A stretch of DNA of 64,000 nucleotides from Thalassotalea sp. ND16A (GTDB taxonomy: Bacteria > Pseudomonadota > Gammaproteobacteria > Enterobacterales > Alteromonadaceae). Of the stretch, positions 20,831-29,725 are shown one piece after another. The DNA lies in the NCBI RefSeq assembly GCF_000764205.1, contig NZ_JQDZ01000031.1, positions 62,001 to 126,000 of the forward strand, written 5' to 3'. The notes under the pieces are model-generated. The model did no database searches. It was not told where the DNA came from and saw only the letters and a list, made by a program, of their open reading frames with translations. Position numbers and translations under genes: made by a program. Every line of letters starts with the position of its first letter. Positions within the stretch are counted from its first letter, which is position 1.

Positions 20831-22000
20831 ATGGCAAACATTGCCATTGTTGGCGCCGGCTTAATGGGCCGGTTGGCAGCGCTGTTTTTGCATCGACAAG
20901 GTGAGCAGATCACCTTGTTCGATAAAGATCAGAAAAAGGGCGAGCTTAGCGCCGCCCGAGCTGCTGCCGGTTTATTAACGCCACTGGGTGAGTCTTTGCA
21001 TTGTGAGCCTAATATCGTCGCCATGGGCTTTGACTCATTAGCGTTGTGGCCGAAAATTCTTGCTAGCCTTGACGGTTATCATTTTTTTCAGCAGCAAGGC
21101 TCACTGCTGGTTAGTCACGCGCAAGACAGTGGCGACTTTCAGCGCTTTGTCAAACACCTAAAGCACAATTATGCGCAGCACCCATGTCACTTTCTCAATC
21201 GAGAGCAGATCAATGAGCTCGAGCCTGAGCTTGGTCGTAGCTTTAATCGCGCCCTGTATTTGCCGGAAGAAGGACAAATAGGTAACCGCAAATTACTGCT
21301 GGCGTTGCAGCAACAACTTGAAAGTGAGCAAGTGAACTGGCACAGCAATCAACACGTTAAGCAAATCAACGGCAACCGTTTGTTCGTTAATGGTGATTGG
21401 CGGCGGTTTGACTTGATCATCGATTGCCGTGGAACAGGCGCAATAAAAACGGCTGGTAACACTGTCGGCGCCATTAGTGATTTACGCGCGGTTCGCGGTG
21501 AGCTGTTCCAATTATTTGCTCCCGATGTGCATATTCAGCGACCAATTCGATTAATGCACCCAAGGTATCAATTGTATATTGCCCCGAAAGATAAGGGCCA
21601 TTATGTGGTGGGAGCCACTGAAATTGAAAGTGATGATGCCGGGCCGATGACAGTGCGCTCATCACTAGAGTTACTCTCGGCCGCTTACAGCATTCACCCC
21701 GGTTTTGCCGAGGCGCAAATACGCCAGCATGTGGTGGGCACTCGCCCTGCCTTTAGTGACAACCAACCGCGAATGCAGGTGAGCAATGAGCTTATCCAAA
21801 TCAATGGCCTATTTCGTCACGGTTTTTTAATTGCACCTGTGTTGCTGGAACAGCTGTTAACTGCGGTAGCCCATATTAAACAGGCAAAGCCACTAGAGCA
21901 ACTAGCTGAGTTAGTAGCTTACCCGGAGTTAATGCGCTGGCAGCCACCGGGATCAACAACAAATTTAAATCAGAGGCACAACACCTATGCCAACAGCTAA
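20831..22000 (+). CDS. thiO: Glycine oxidase ThiO
   Basis: FAD oxidase that makes dehydroglycine for the thiazole ring; it takes the place of the radical enzyme ThiH and needs oxygen. 389 residues of the DAO fold. Dinucleotide motif GAGLMGRLAALFLHRQG at the N-terminus; LRAVRGELFQLF and the late IAPVLLEQLL region fit DAO/ThiO. It overlaps thiS by 14 nt and is 2 nt from thiC. Its place between thiC and thiSG supports glycine oxidase over other amine oxidases. Presence of ThiO without ThiH suggests an aerobic habit. Confidence 0.9.
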   Translation: MANIAIVGAGLMGRLAALFLHRQGEQITLFDKDQKKGELSAARAAAGLLTPLGESLHCEPNIVAMGFDSLALWPKILASLDGYHFFQQQGSLLVSHAQDSGDFQRFVKHLKHNYAQHPCHFLNREQINELEPELGRSFNRALYLPEEGQIGNRKLLLALQQQLESEQVNWHSNQHVKQINGNRLFVNGDWRRFDLIIDCRGTGAIKTAGNTVGAISDLRAVRGELFQLFAPDVHIQRPIRLMHPRYQLYIAPKDKGHYVVGATEIESDDAGPMTVRSSLELLSAAYSIHPGFAEAQIRQHVVGTRPAFSDNQPRMQVSNELIQINGLFRHGFLIAPVLLEQLLTAVAHIKQAKPLEQLAELVAYPELMRWQPPGSTTNLNQRHNTYANS

Positions 22001-22232
22001 ACCACAAACAGCGTCAATAAACATCTTCATCAATGGCGAAAGCATTTCGTTAACCGATAGCAGCAACAACACTTTGACTGATGCGTTAACCATTTATCAG
22101 CAACAAAATACTGCACTGAGCAATTTTGCTCTGGCGTTAAACGGCGAGTTTATCAGCCGTGCTGATCACCCAAACACTGCCCTTAAGCCAAATGACAGTA
22201 TTGATATTTTCGCGCCGATTCAGGGCGGTTAG
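21987..22232 (+). CDS. thiS: Sulfur carrier protein ThiS
   Basis: 81-residue ubiquitin-like carrier that brings sulfur as a C-terminal thiocarboxylate to ThiG. It ends in FAPIQGG with the required Gly-Gly tail, and the N-terminal strand INIFINGESISL is typical. Slightly longer than the usual 65-70 residues because of about 10 polar residues in front and extra residues in the middle. Starts inside the end of thiO; thiG follows after 15 nt. Activated by ThiF encoded at the end of the operon. Confidence 0.93.
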   Translation: MPTAKPQTASINIFINGESISLTDSSNNTLTDALTIYQQQNTALSNFALALNGEFISRADHPNTALKPNDSIDIFAPIQGG

Positions 22233-22247
22233 AGCGAGTAGAAAATT

Positions 22248-23051
22248 ATGACCATTAATATTTATGGAACCGAGCTAGAAAGCCGTTTACTGATAGGTTC
22301 GGCGTTATATCCTTCGCCCGAGGTGATGAAAAACGCCATCGTTGCCAGCGGCTCACAAGTGGTGACCCTGTCATTGAAACGACAAAACCCTGCGGACAAT
22401 GGAGGAGCTAAAATTTGGCAATACATCCAGCAGTTGAGTACGCAGAGCAAGTTGCATTTATTGCCAAATACCGCCGGCTGTAAATCGGCCAAAGAAGCGA
22501 TTACCCTGGCCAAGATGAGCCGAGAGCTATTTGCCACCGACTGGATCAAACTGGAAGTAATTGGCGATGATTACAATTTGCAGCCCGATCCGATTGAACT
22601 GCTGCAGGCGGCTGCAGCACTTATCAAAGACGGCTTTAAAGTATTGCCTTATTGCACCGACGACTTAGTCCTTTGTCAGCGTCTTTACGATTTAGGCTGT
22701 GAGGTGATCATGCCCTGGGCTTCACCAATTGGTACCGGGAAAGGATTAATGACGCCATATAACCTCGAAACCATTCGTGCACGCCTGCCAGATGCAACTT
22801 TAATCGTCGATGCCGGTATTGGTCGACCTTCGGATGCTTGTCAGGCAATGGAAATGGGCTATGACGGCGTCTTGCTAAATAGCGCCGTCGCCCTCGCCGA
22901 TAATCCGGTATTGATGGCGAAAGCGTTCGCTCAGGCAATAACTGCCGGTGAGCAGGGTTATGTTGCGGGTATTATGGATAAACGCCAAACGGCGCAGCCG
23001 AGTACGCCAACCTTAGATACACCGTTTTGGCACCAGATGGGGGTAAACTAA
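22248..23051 (+). CDS. thiG: Thiazole synthase ThiG
   Basis: TIM-barrel enzyme that condenses deoxyxylulose 5-phosphate, dehydroglycine and ThiS sulfur into the thiazole phosphate. 267 residues. The Schiff-base lysine is K101 in [11 protein letters not shown]; the phosphate-binding [11 protein letters not shown] and [17 protein letters not shown] motifs are intact. GALYPS-like start of the family is seen as [13 protein letters not shown]. Its stop shares one base with the next start (TAATG). Confidence 0.97.
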   Translation: MTINIYGTELESRLLIGSALYPSPEVMKNAIVASGSQVVTLSLKRQNPADNGGAKIWQYIQQLSTQSKLHLLPNTAGCKSAKEAITLAKMSRELFATDWIKLEVIGDDYNLQPDPIELLQAAAALIKDGFKVLPYCTDDLVLCQRLYDLGCEVIMPWASPIGTGKGLMTPYNLETIRARLPDATLIVDAGIGRPSDACQAMEMGYDGVLLNSAVALADNPVLMAKAFAQAITAGEQGYVAGIMDKRQTAQPSTPTLDTPFWHQMGVN

Positions 23052-24598
23052 TGACGACTGAACCAGCGCCTTTAAAATCAGTGCCTTTAAAACCAATCGT
23101 CTGGACCATTTCTGGCGCCGATTGCTCGGGTGGTGCCGGCATTGCCGCAGACATTAAAACCTTGCATGCACTAGGCTGTGAAGTTTGCCATTTAATTACC
23201 GCCAATACCGTGCAAAACGCCAACAAGTTGTTCGCGGTGAATGCCGTTGATTACCAAATCCTGGAGCAACAATATACCGCACTAAAATCGGATAAACCGC
23301 CTAACGTAATAAAAATTGGTTTACTGGCAACAAGGCAGCAAGTGCATTGGTTAGTCACTATTCTGGCTCAGTTAAAAGCCGAAAATGATAAGCTAGTTGT
23401 GGTGTTTGATCCGGTTGGCAGTGCCAGTGTCGGTGGCAAGTTTCATGATTTCACCCTAGATGCGCTCAATGATTTATTACCTCTGATTGATGTCATTACC
23501 CCCAACCTGATGGAAGCGCAAGCGCTGGCAAAACACAGTACTACTGATGCCGAGCAACTGGCTAATACGATTATCAAGCTTGGCGCTGCGGCGGTAGTAA
23601 TAAAAGGCGGCCATCTTGGGAAATTGGATAAGCAAGATGCCAGCGAAGATTATTGTCTGGCTGACATCGATGGCGAACGTCATGTATTTCAACTAAGCAG
23701 TGATAAAATAAATACAGATTATAGCCACGGTGGCGGCTGTTCCTTCGCCTCGGCCTTAGCCGGGTTTCTGGCGAATGACCATTTGCTACGTGACGCCTTC
23801 ACCTTAACTAAGGCCTTTATCAATCAAGGTCTCAAATGTCATCAAGATAAAACCGGTTATTACGGCGCCTTTGAGCAAGTAGCCGTTTCGACTAATGCCA
23901 GTGATTATCCCAAAATAACCGGCAGTTTAATGGCGCGTTACCAAGCCCTGCCGGCTTTTAAAACATTAGGCATAGCCAGAGATGGTAAGCAAAGCTTGGG
24001 ACTCTACCCGGTGGTCGATTCTCTGAGCTGGTTAAAACGTCTGCTGCCGTTAGGACTGGAAATCATTCAGCTGCGGTTGAAAAATTTACCTGCAGCGCAA
24101 CTTGAGCAACAAATTCAACAAGCAGTAAAATTTTGCCAGCAATATAACACCCGCCTGTTTATTAACGACTACTGGCAACTGGCAATTAAATATCAGGCTT
24201 ATGGCGTACATTTGGGCCAGGAAGACTTGCAAGATGCCGATCTTGCGGCCATTAACAAAGCCGGGCTGTGCCTTGGTATCAGCACTCATGGCTGTTATGA
24301 ATTTTTGCTGGCGCAACAATTTCAACCATCATACCTGGCTATTGGCGCAATTTTCCCGACGGTGACCAAAGACATGACCGGGCAAATTCAAGGCGTGGCG
24401 ACATTAGCCCATACCCTTAACTTAGCCACTGATATTCCGGTCGTCGCCATTGGCGGCATCAACCTTGAGCGCGCCGAGCAAGTGTGGCAAACCGGAGTCG
24501 ACAGTTTGGCGGTAGTCACGGCCATTACCTTAGCCGACAATCCTGAACGAGTGGTGGCAGACTTTCAGCAACTAATGTCGATTCCGGCAGGAGATTGA
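23051..24598 (+). CDS. thiDE: Bifunctional HMP-P kinase / thiamin phosphate synthase (ThiD-ThiE fusion)
   Basis: 515 residues from the ATG at 23051, chosen over an in-frame ATG 24 nt upstream because GGGGG lies just before it and it forms TAATG with thiG. Residues about 12-270 are ThiD (ISGADCSGGAGIAADIKTLH, VVFDPVGSASVGGKF, VVIKGGHLG, SHGGGCSFASALAGFL), phosphorylating HMP-P. Residues about 325-510 are ThiE (QLRLKNLPAAQ, FINDYWQLAIKYQAYGVHLG, AIGAIFPTVTKDM, VVAIGGI), joining HMP-PP and thiazole phosphate. A linker of about 50 residues separates them. The ThiE half is close to the enterobacterial type. Such fusions are known in Alteromonadales. Confidence 0.95.
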   Translation: MTTEPAPLKSVPLKPIVWTISGADCSGGAGIAADIKTLHALGCEVCHLITANTVQNANKLFAVNAVDYQILEQQYTALKSDKPPNVIKIGLLATRQQVHWLVTILAQLKAENDKLVVVFDPVGSASVGGKFHDFTLDALNDLLPLIDVITPNLMEAQALAKHSTTDAEQLANTIIKLGAAAVVIKGGHLGKLDKQDASEDYCLADIDGERHVFQLSSDKINTDYSHGGGCSFASALAGFLANDHLLRDAFTLTKAFINQGLKCHQDKTGYYGAFEQVAVSTNASDYPKITGSLMARYQALPAFKTLGIARDGKQSLGLYPVVDSLSWLKRLLPLGLEIIQLRLKNLPAAQLEQQIQQAVKFCQQYNTRLFINDYWQLAIKYQAYGVHLGQEDLQDADLAAINKAGLCLGISTHGCYEFLLAQQFQPSYLAIGAIFPTVTKDMTGQIQGVATLAHTLNLATDIPVVAIGGINLERAEQVWQTGVDSLAVVTAITLADNPERVVADFQQLMSIPAGD

Positions 24599-24600
24599 CC

Positions 24601-25356
24601 ATGGCGTTATCCGATCAAGAGTACATCCGCTATTCCCGACAAGTAATGCTGAGTCAAATCGGTGAACAGGGACAAACAAAGCTGAAAAGCAGCCATATTA
24701 TTGTCGTCGGCTTAGGCGGCCTTGGCTGCCCTGCTCTGCAATACTTAGCCGCAGCGGGCATTGGTGAACTGACGTTAATCGATGATGATGTGGTTGATTT
24801 GTCGAATTTACAACGACAGGTGCTATATCGCAGCAATCATATTGGCAAAGCGAAAGTGGATGCCGCCGAGCAACAACTCTACGGCTTAAATGCGCAGGTA
24901 AAAATAACTAGCATTAATAAAAAAGTTGAGCAGGCAGATCTTGCCAAACGCTTGATTAATGCCGACTTGCTGCTCGATTGCACCGACAATGCCAGCTCGC
25001 GTTACTTTATCAATAAAGCCTGCCAGCAAGCACGCGTTGCCTTAGTGAGTGCCGCCGCCATTGGTGGTAATGGTCAGTTGGCGGTTTTTAATTTTGCCCA
25101 GCAAAAATCTCCATGCTATCGCTGCCTTTATCCTGATTTAGATAAGCAAATAGGTACTAGTTTAAATTGTCAAAATGCTGGGGTTCTCGGACCAGTACTT
25201 GGAGTAATGGGGAGTTTACAAGCGATAGAAGCGATTAAGTTATTAACACAGCCAGAGCAAGTAAAAGCCAACAGTTTAATGTTGTTTGACGCCTGGCAGC
25301 TCAAGTTTAATGAAGTCAAACTTAACACAAATAGGCTTTGCGTAAACTGCTCTTAA
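24601..25356 (+). CDS. thiF: ThiS adenylyltransferase ThiF
   Basis: E1-like enzyme that adenylates the C-terminus of ThiS. 251 residues from ATG 24601; an upstream TTG in frame is rejected because GGCAGGAG sits 7 nt before the ATG. ATP-binding GLGGLGCPALQYLAAAGIGE and the DxxxxxNLQRQ motif (DLSNLQRQ) are present, with two Cys pairs CYRC and CVNC for structural zinc. MoeB is a close homologue and could be confused with it; the thi operon context decides. Last gene of the operon, ended by a strong terminator. Confidence 0.93.
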   Translation: MALSDQEYIRYSRQVMLSQIGEQGQTKLKSSHIIVVGLGGLGCPALQYLAAAGIGELTLIDDDVVDLSNLQRQVLYRSNHIGKAKVDAAEQQLYGLNAQVKITSINKKVEQADLAKRLINADLLLDCTDNASSRYFINKACQQARVALVSAAAIGGNGQLAVFNFAQQKSPCYRCLYPDLDKQIGTSLNCQNAGVLGPVLGVMGSLQAIEAIKLLTQPEQVKANSLMLFDAWQLKFNEVKLNTNRLCVNCS

Positions 25357-25390
25357 ATTTAATCATCAGCAATAACCCTCCAAAAACTAT

Positions 25391-25412
25391 AAAGGCTCCC
25401 AAGGGAGCCTTT
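25391..25412. terminator. Terminator between thiF and ssb
   Basis: Perfect 10-bp stem AAAGGCTCCC/GGGAGCCTTT with a 2-nt AA link (effective loop of 4-6 nt), flanked by A-rich and T-rich DNA on both sides, so it can serve thiF (+) and the convergent ssb (-). Confidence 0.9.
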
Positions 25413-25444
25413 GATTAGTTTAAGTTTTAAACTAAGATTCCAAC

Positions 25445-26089
25445 CTAAAACGGAATATCGTCATCGAAGTCCATTACAGGCTCTTGCGGGTTCACTTTCG
25501 GCGCTTGTTGCTTTTGGAAGCCGCCCTGTTGCTGACCTTGCTGCTGGTAACCACCTTGTTGAGGTGCTTGCTGCTGAAAACCACCACCTTGCTGTTGCGG
25601 GGCCTGGTTTTGAGGAGCCTGGTTTTGGTAGCCGCCTTGTTGCATAGCTGGTTTTTGTTGCTGTGCTTGTGGTTTAAAACCACCTTGCTGTTGCGGAGCT
25701 TGCTGCTGGAAACCACCGCCAGCTGGAGCACCTTGACCAGCGCCTGCGCCACGAGAATCTAACATTTGCATTTCGTTGGCACGAATTTCAGTGGTGTATT
25801 GATCTACACCTTGTTGGTTCTGCCATTTACGCGTTTGTAAACGACCTTCAACGTATACTTTTGAACCTTTTTTCAGGTACTCGCCAGCAATTTCCGCTAA
25901 ACGGTTATTAAATACTACACGATGCCATTCAGTGACTTCTTTTTGCTCACCAGTTTGCTTGTCTTTCCAGCTTTCTGAGGTGGCAATGGTTACATTACAA
26001 ATTGCACCACCACTTGGGAAAAAACGAGTCTCAGGATCTTGTCCTAAGTTACCTACAACGATTACTTTATTTACACCACGACTAGCCAT
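25445..26089 (-). CDS. ssb: Single-stranded DNA-binding protein SSB
   Basis: 214 residues from ATG 26089 (MASRGVNK), chosen over a start 21 nt upstream because AGGA lies ahead of it and SSB proteins begin this way. Residues 1-110 form the OB fold ([50 protein letters not shown]). Residues about 115-200 are a long Gln/Gly/Pro-rich linker with repeats like [10 protein letters not shown]. The acidic tip DFDDDIPF, which recruits repair and replication proteins, is intact. The linker is longer than in E. coli (total 178). Transcribed alone. Confidence 0.97.
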   Translation of the reverse strand: MASRGVNKVIVVGNLGQDPETRFFPSGGAICNVTIATSESWKDKQTGEQKEVTEWHRVVFNNRLAEIAGEYLKKGSKVYVEGRLQTRKWQNQQGVDQYTTEIRANEMQMLDSRGAGAGQGAPAGGGFQQQAPQQQGGFKPQAQQQKPAMQQGGYQNQAPQNQAPQQQGGGFQQQAPQQGGYQQQGQQQGGFQKQQAPKVNPQEPVMDFDDDIPF

Positions 26090-26276
26090 GAAAACATCCT
26101 GCTTTAACAAATATATTTATGATAATAGCCCGCCGTTAAGGAGTGGGGACGAGCTACGTTAGGTTTGTTTTAAAAATCCTATTACTGAAATTACTTTTCT
26201 AGGATTAGTCACTCAGTTTATCATTCTAAAATGATTTAAAGAAGGGAAAAACTAACTTAATTGGTATTTTTAAAAA

Positions 26277-26290
26277 GGTACTCGAGTACC
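26277..26290. promoter_or_regulatory. 14-bp perfect palindrome upstream of ssb
   Basis: GGTACTCGAGTACC, fully symmetric, between ssb and the terminator of the next gene, about 190 bp upstream of ssb. Not a LexA box. It may be an operator for ssb or simply part of the terminator region. Confidence 0.3.
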
Positions 26291-26296
26291 ATAAAA

Positions 26297-26328
26297 AAAG
26301 CCTTAATAGAATCAACTATTAAGGCTTT
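26297..26328 (-). terminator. Rho-independent terminator of the amidohydrolase gene
   Basis: 13-bp perfect stem AAAGCCTTAATAG (26297-26309) and CTATTAAGGCTTT (26316-26328), 6-nt loop. Read on the minus strand it is followed by a run of T (plus-strand AAAAAAA), right after the stop at 26352. Confidence 0.93.
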
Positions 26329-26351
26329 GTATTGTTCAATCAATAAAAAAT

Positions 26352-29300
26352 TTATTGAAAGTAGAACGGCTCACGTTTGTTATCGTAGTTACCAATTTCG
26401 TTCATGCTATCGGCATCATAAATACGGCCATTGATCATCACATGACTGACTTTATCGGATTGACGAATGTCTTTCACCACATCACCATCAACGACGATAA
26501 TATCGGCCAGTTTACCCGCTTTTAACGAACCAATATTGTTATCCAGGCCTAAATGCTTGGCAGGATCAATCGTCGCGGTGCGGATGGCTTGTAGTGGCGT
26601 CATACCACCTTGCGCCATCATCCACATTTCCCAGTGGGCCGCTAAACCTTCACGCTGGCCGTGAGCACCAATACCCACCAATACGCCCATATCTTGCATT
26701 TCTTTGGCAACACTGGCCACGCTCATGTGGTTATAGTGATGCTCTGGGGCAGTAGTACGGCGCATCGCACGAGGGGCCAATACATCCGCTGGTACGTATT
26801 TGCTTAAACGCGGGTGTTTCCACACTTCGGTTTTATCGTACCAGTAATGCTCACCAGAAATACCACCGTAAGAAACCACCAAGGTAGGTACGTAAGCAGT
26901 TTGTGATTGCTGCCAGAACTGACGAATATCGTCGTAAATTTTCGCGGTAGAGATTGAGTGTTCTAGTGAGGTATGACCATCGGCAACCATAGACAAGTTA
27001 TGTTGCAGTAATGAGCCACCTTCTGGCACTACCATCATGCCTAATTCGCGGCCAGCCTGAATAATTTGCTGACGTTGATTACGACGTGGTTGGTTGTAGG
27101 ATTTAACACTAAAGGCGCCAACTTTTTGTAACCGTTCCAATTGGAATTTAGCATCGTCTAAACTGTCAACGTGTGAAGTATAACCCGGGCCAGAGGCACC
27201 GTATAAAATACTGCCGGTCGAGAAAATTCGCGGTGCGACAATATCACCGGCTTTTTGCAATTCACTGGCGGCAAAAACTTCGGTGGTATCGTTTGATGGA
27301 TCGTGAATAGTCGTTACCCCGAGCGAAATAGTGGCGTAGTTTTTCCAGTTTTGCTGAGGAATAATTTCATTACTCCCTTGTGAACCATGGGCATGGGCAT
27401 CCACTAAACCTGGCATTACCGTTTTACCAGTGACATCAATCACCGTCGCATCCGATGGTATTTTCACTTCACCTTGTTTACCAACCGCTTTAATGTGCTT
27501 ACCTTCAACAAGTACCACACCGTTAGTGATCACTTGCTCACCTTCCATAGTAACCACCTGGCCACCGACTAAAGCAACTATGCCTTTAGGCGCATCCGAT
27601 TTTTTACTAAAGCCAAGGGCTGTAATTTTTGGTGCAACGTCTTCATCGGCTTTATAACCAATATCAAACATGCCGTTTAAACTTGCCTGATATAAGTCAG
27701 GGCCTAAGCTCCAGTAAATTTCATCGCTGTTTGCATTCCAGCTAATGCTTTCACCGGCGCGAGCAGAGAGTTTTCTTACCGGGATATTGGTCGCTTTCGG
27801 ACCAATTTTGATCACATCACCGCGTTCAACCAAAGGCGTTACAAAGACTTTGAATCGTTCGGCAAACGCTAAGTACTTGCCATTTGGCGCCACTTTAAAT
27901 TCGGTGGCGTATTTACCCGTGTATAAAGTTTTCTCGTTTTCACCGGTCAAATCGATACGAGCAAGCTCTGGCATTTCGCCCCATTGGTTTAAATAAATCC
28001 GGTCATTACGTGCAGCAAACTGTGGATGTGAGCCATTTTCAGTGATCAGTTTTGCTTTACCACCTTTACTGGAAACTTGGTAAATACCTGGATTTACGCC
28101 CCACTCTGGCGAGGTGATATAGCCCCCCTTCGTTTTGCGGTACACCACGGTTTTACCATCTGGGGAGAACGTCGCTTCGATGTATTTGCCCGGCTCAGAC
28201 AATAAGTTTTTGCCTTTACCCGACTTTGCCGAAACCACGCGGATGTTACCTTGCTTCTTATCATCCCAGGTTGAAAACACAATCTTTTTGCCATCGCGAG
28301 AAAAGCTTGGGTTTAATTCAAAATGGTCATTTTGTTTGGTTAAACGCTTAGGCTTACCATCGGGTAATGAACGGGTGTAAATATGACCCAGCGCTTCAAA
28401 CACGACTTTTTTGCCATTTGGCGAAATTTCCACATCGCGTAGCATTTTCACATCAAAGTTATCGACATCGATGTTTTGCGCAAAACGTAATGCCGGTTGA
28501 ATTTTCTTGGTCGCTTCAACCTTAAATTCAATGATTTCAGTTTCATTATCGTCAAGGTTTAACTTGTTAATTTTACCACCAGCCCAGAAGATGATCTCTT
28601 CATTATCCGGGGTCCAGGCCATTGTTGGGTATACACCATGAATGGCCCAGGTTTCTTGCATGTCTCGGTCTAACTTATCGTAAACCGAGGTCTTTTTGCC
28701 GGTTTCCAGATCGTAGATAAATAATGTCGATTGGAAATCAACGCGGCTGATGTACGCCAGCTTTTTGCCATCTGGTGATGGTGTTGGACGAATAGCGCCA
28801 CCACGCCCGGTTAAGATCACATCAATTTCGCCAGTTTCACGATCGAGACGTTTGATCTTATAAATGCCTTTTTCAGAATCTTTTGAGTAGTGAAAGGTTT
28901 TACCCGGCGTGGCATCTTGTGAGAAATACACATATTTGCCATCCGGCGAAAACGCCGGCTCGCCCAAATCTTTTTGCTCATTTGGTCGCTTGGTTAGCAT
29001 CATGCCATCGCCACCGGTTTTGTGGTACATCCACACTTCACCGGCGCCTAAAGAGCGGGTACCGGTAAAATGCTTACGGGCAACCAGATAATCACCATCT
29101 GGCGACCATGCCGGAGAGTTCAATAAACGGAATGTTTCTTTAGTAACCGCAGTTGGGTTTGAACCATCAACCTCCATTACCCAAATATTGTCACCGCCAC
29201 CCTGATCTGAGGTAAAAGCGATGTGCTTGCCATCGGGAGAGAACGTTGGCTGCATTTGCCAGGCAATATCATTGAACAATGGCGTGGCGTTACCGCCACT

Positions 29301-29576
29301 CACTGGCATAGTGTAAATATCACCGAGTAAATCAAAAACGATGGTTTCACCGTCTGGACTGATATCAACGTTCATCCAGGTGCCTTGGTCTACGTTGATT
29401 GTAGCGTCGGTGAATTCGCCCATAGGTTCGTTTACCGACCACTCGGCTTTTTTCTCTTCTTTATTTTTCACTTCCGCGGCTTCTTTATCGGCGGCGAAAG
29501 CTGTGGTGCTTGCCAACAACACCGAAAGTGATGCGGCAATAATTGCAGGTTTTGTTTTCATGGTAAAAAGTGACAT
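26352..29576 (-). CDS. Periplasmic TolB-like beta-propeller / amidohydrolase fusion protein
   Basis: 1074 residues. Signal peptide ending TTAFA-ADKE. Residues about 60-660 hold repeated PD40/TolB-type blades (many SPDGK or NGKYLAF units). Residues about 665-1065 form a metal-dependent amidohydrolase: HxH in DAHAHG (H728, H730), SVKSYNQPRR with the probable metal-bridging Lys, GHTSLEHS, and the C-terminal GSLKAGKLADIIVVDGD. Resembles imidazolonepropionase/prolidase-like hydrolases, so a peptide or cyclic amide substrate is plausible; actual substrate unknown. The start may instead be the ATG at 29561, just before the signal peptide. Stands alone, with its own terminator. Confidence 0.88.
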   Translation of the reverse strand: MSLFTMKTKPAIIAASLSVLLASTTAFAADKEAAEVKNKEEKKAEWSVNEPMGEFTDATINVDQGTWMNVDISPDGETIVFDLLGDIYTMPVSGGNATPLFNDIAWQMQPTFSPDGKHIAFTSDQGGGDNIWVMEVDGSNPTAVTKETFRLLNSPAWSPDGDYLVARKHFTGTRSLGAGEVWMYHKTGGDGMMLTKRPNEQKDLGEPAFSPDGKYVYFSQDATPGKTFHYSKDSEKGIYKIKRLDRETGEIDVILTGRGGAIRPTPSPDGKKLAYISRVDFQSTLFIYDLETGKKTSVYDKLDRDMQETWAIHGVYPTMAWTPDNEEIIFWAGGKINKLNLDDNETEIIEFKVEATKKIQPALRFAQNIDVDNFDVKMLRDVEISPNGKKVVFEALGHIYTRSLPDGKPKRLTKQNDHFELNPSFSRDGKKIVFSTWDDKKQGNIRVVSAKSGKGKNLLSEPGKYIEATFSPDGKTVVYRKTKGGYITSPEWGVNPGIYQVSSKGGKAKLITENGSHPQFAARNDRIYLNQWGEMPELARIDLTGENEKTLYTGKYATEFKVAPNGKYLAFAERFKVFVTPLVERGDVIKIGPKATNIPVRKLSARAGESISWNANSDEIYWSLGPDLYQASLNGMFDIGYKADEDVAPKITALGFSKKSDAPKGIVALVGGQVVTMEGEQVITNGVVLVEGKHIKAVGKQGEVKIPSDATVIDVTGKTVMPGLVDAHAHGSQGSNEIIPQQNWKNYATISLGVTTIHDPSNDTTEVFAASELQKAGDIVAPRIFSTGSILYGASGPGYTSHVDSLDDAKFQLERLQKVGAFSVKSYNQPRRNQRQQIIQAGRELGMMVVPEGGSLLQHNLSMVADGHTSLEHSISTAKIYDDIRQFWQQSQTAYVPTLVVSYGGISGEHYWYDKTEVWKHPRLSKYVPADVLAPRAMRRTTAPEHHYNHMSVASVAKEMQDMGVLVGIGAHGQREGLAAHWEMWMMAQGGMTPLQAIRTATIDPAKHLGLDNNIGSLKAGKLADIIVVDGDVVKDIRQSDKVSHVMINGRIYDADSMNEIGNYDNKREPFYFQ

Positions 29577-29725
29577 TTAGGTGCCCTGTCTTATTCAATT
29601 TTAAGTTGATTTTTGCTGATCAAATTTTTAGCTGTACGAAATAGAACACATTGCCGGCAAGGTGTAAAGAAAGGTTATGAAAGGTAGATCATTTTTAAGG
29701 TGAAATACATGAATTAAACGGTGAG

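Noticed and set aside
25411-25762. Leu-rich and Lys/Asn-rich open frames over the ssb linker
   Set aside because: Products of the repetitive Gln/Gly codons of the SSB linker read in other frames.
26090-26276. LexA (SOS) box upstream of ssb
   Set aside because: No CTG-N10-CAG pattern found in the region.
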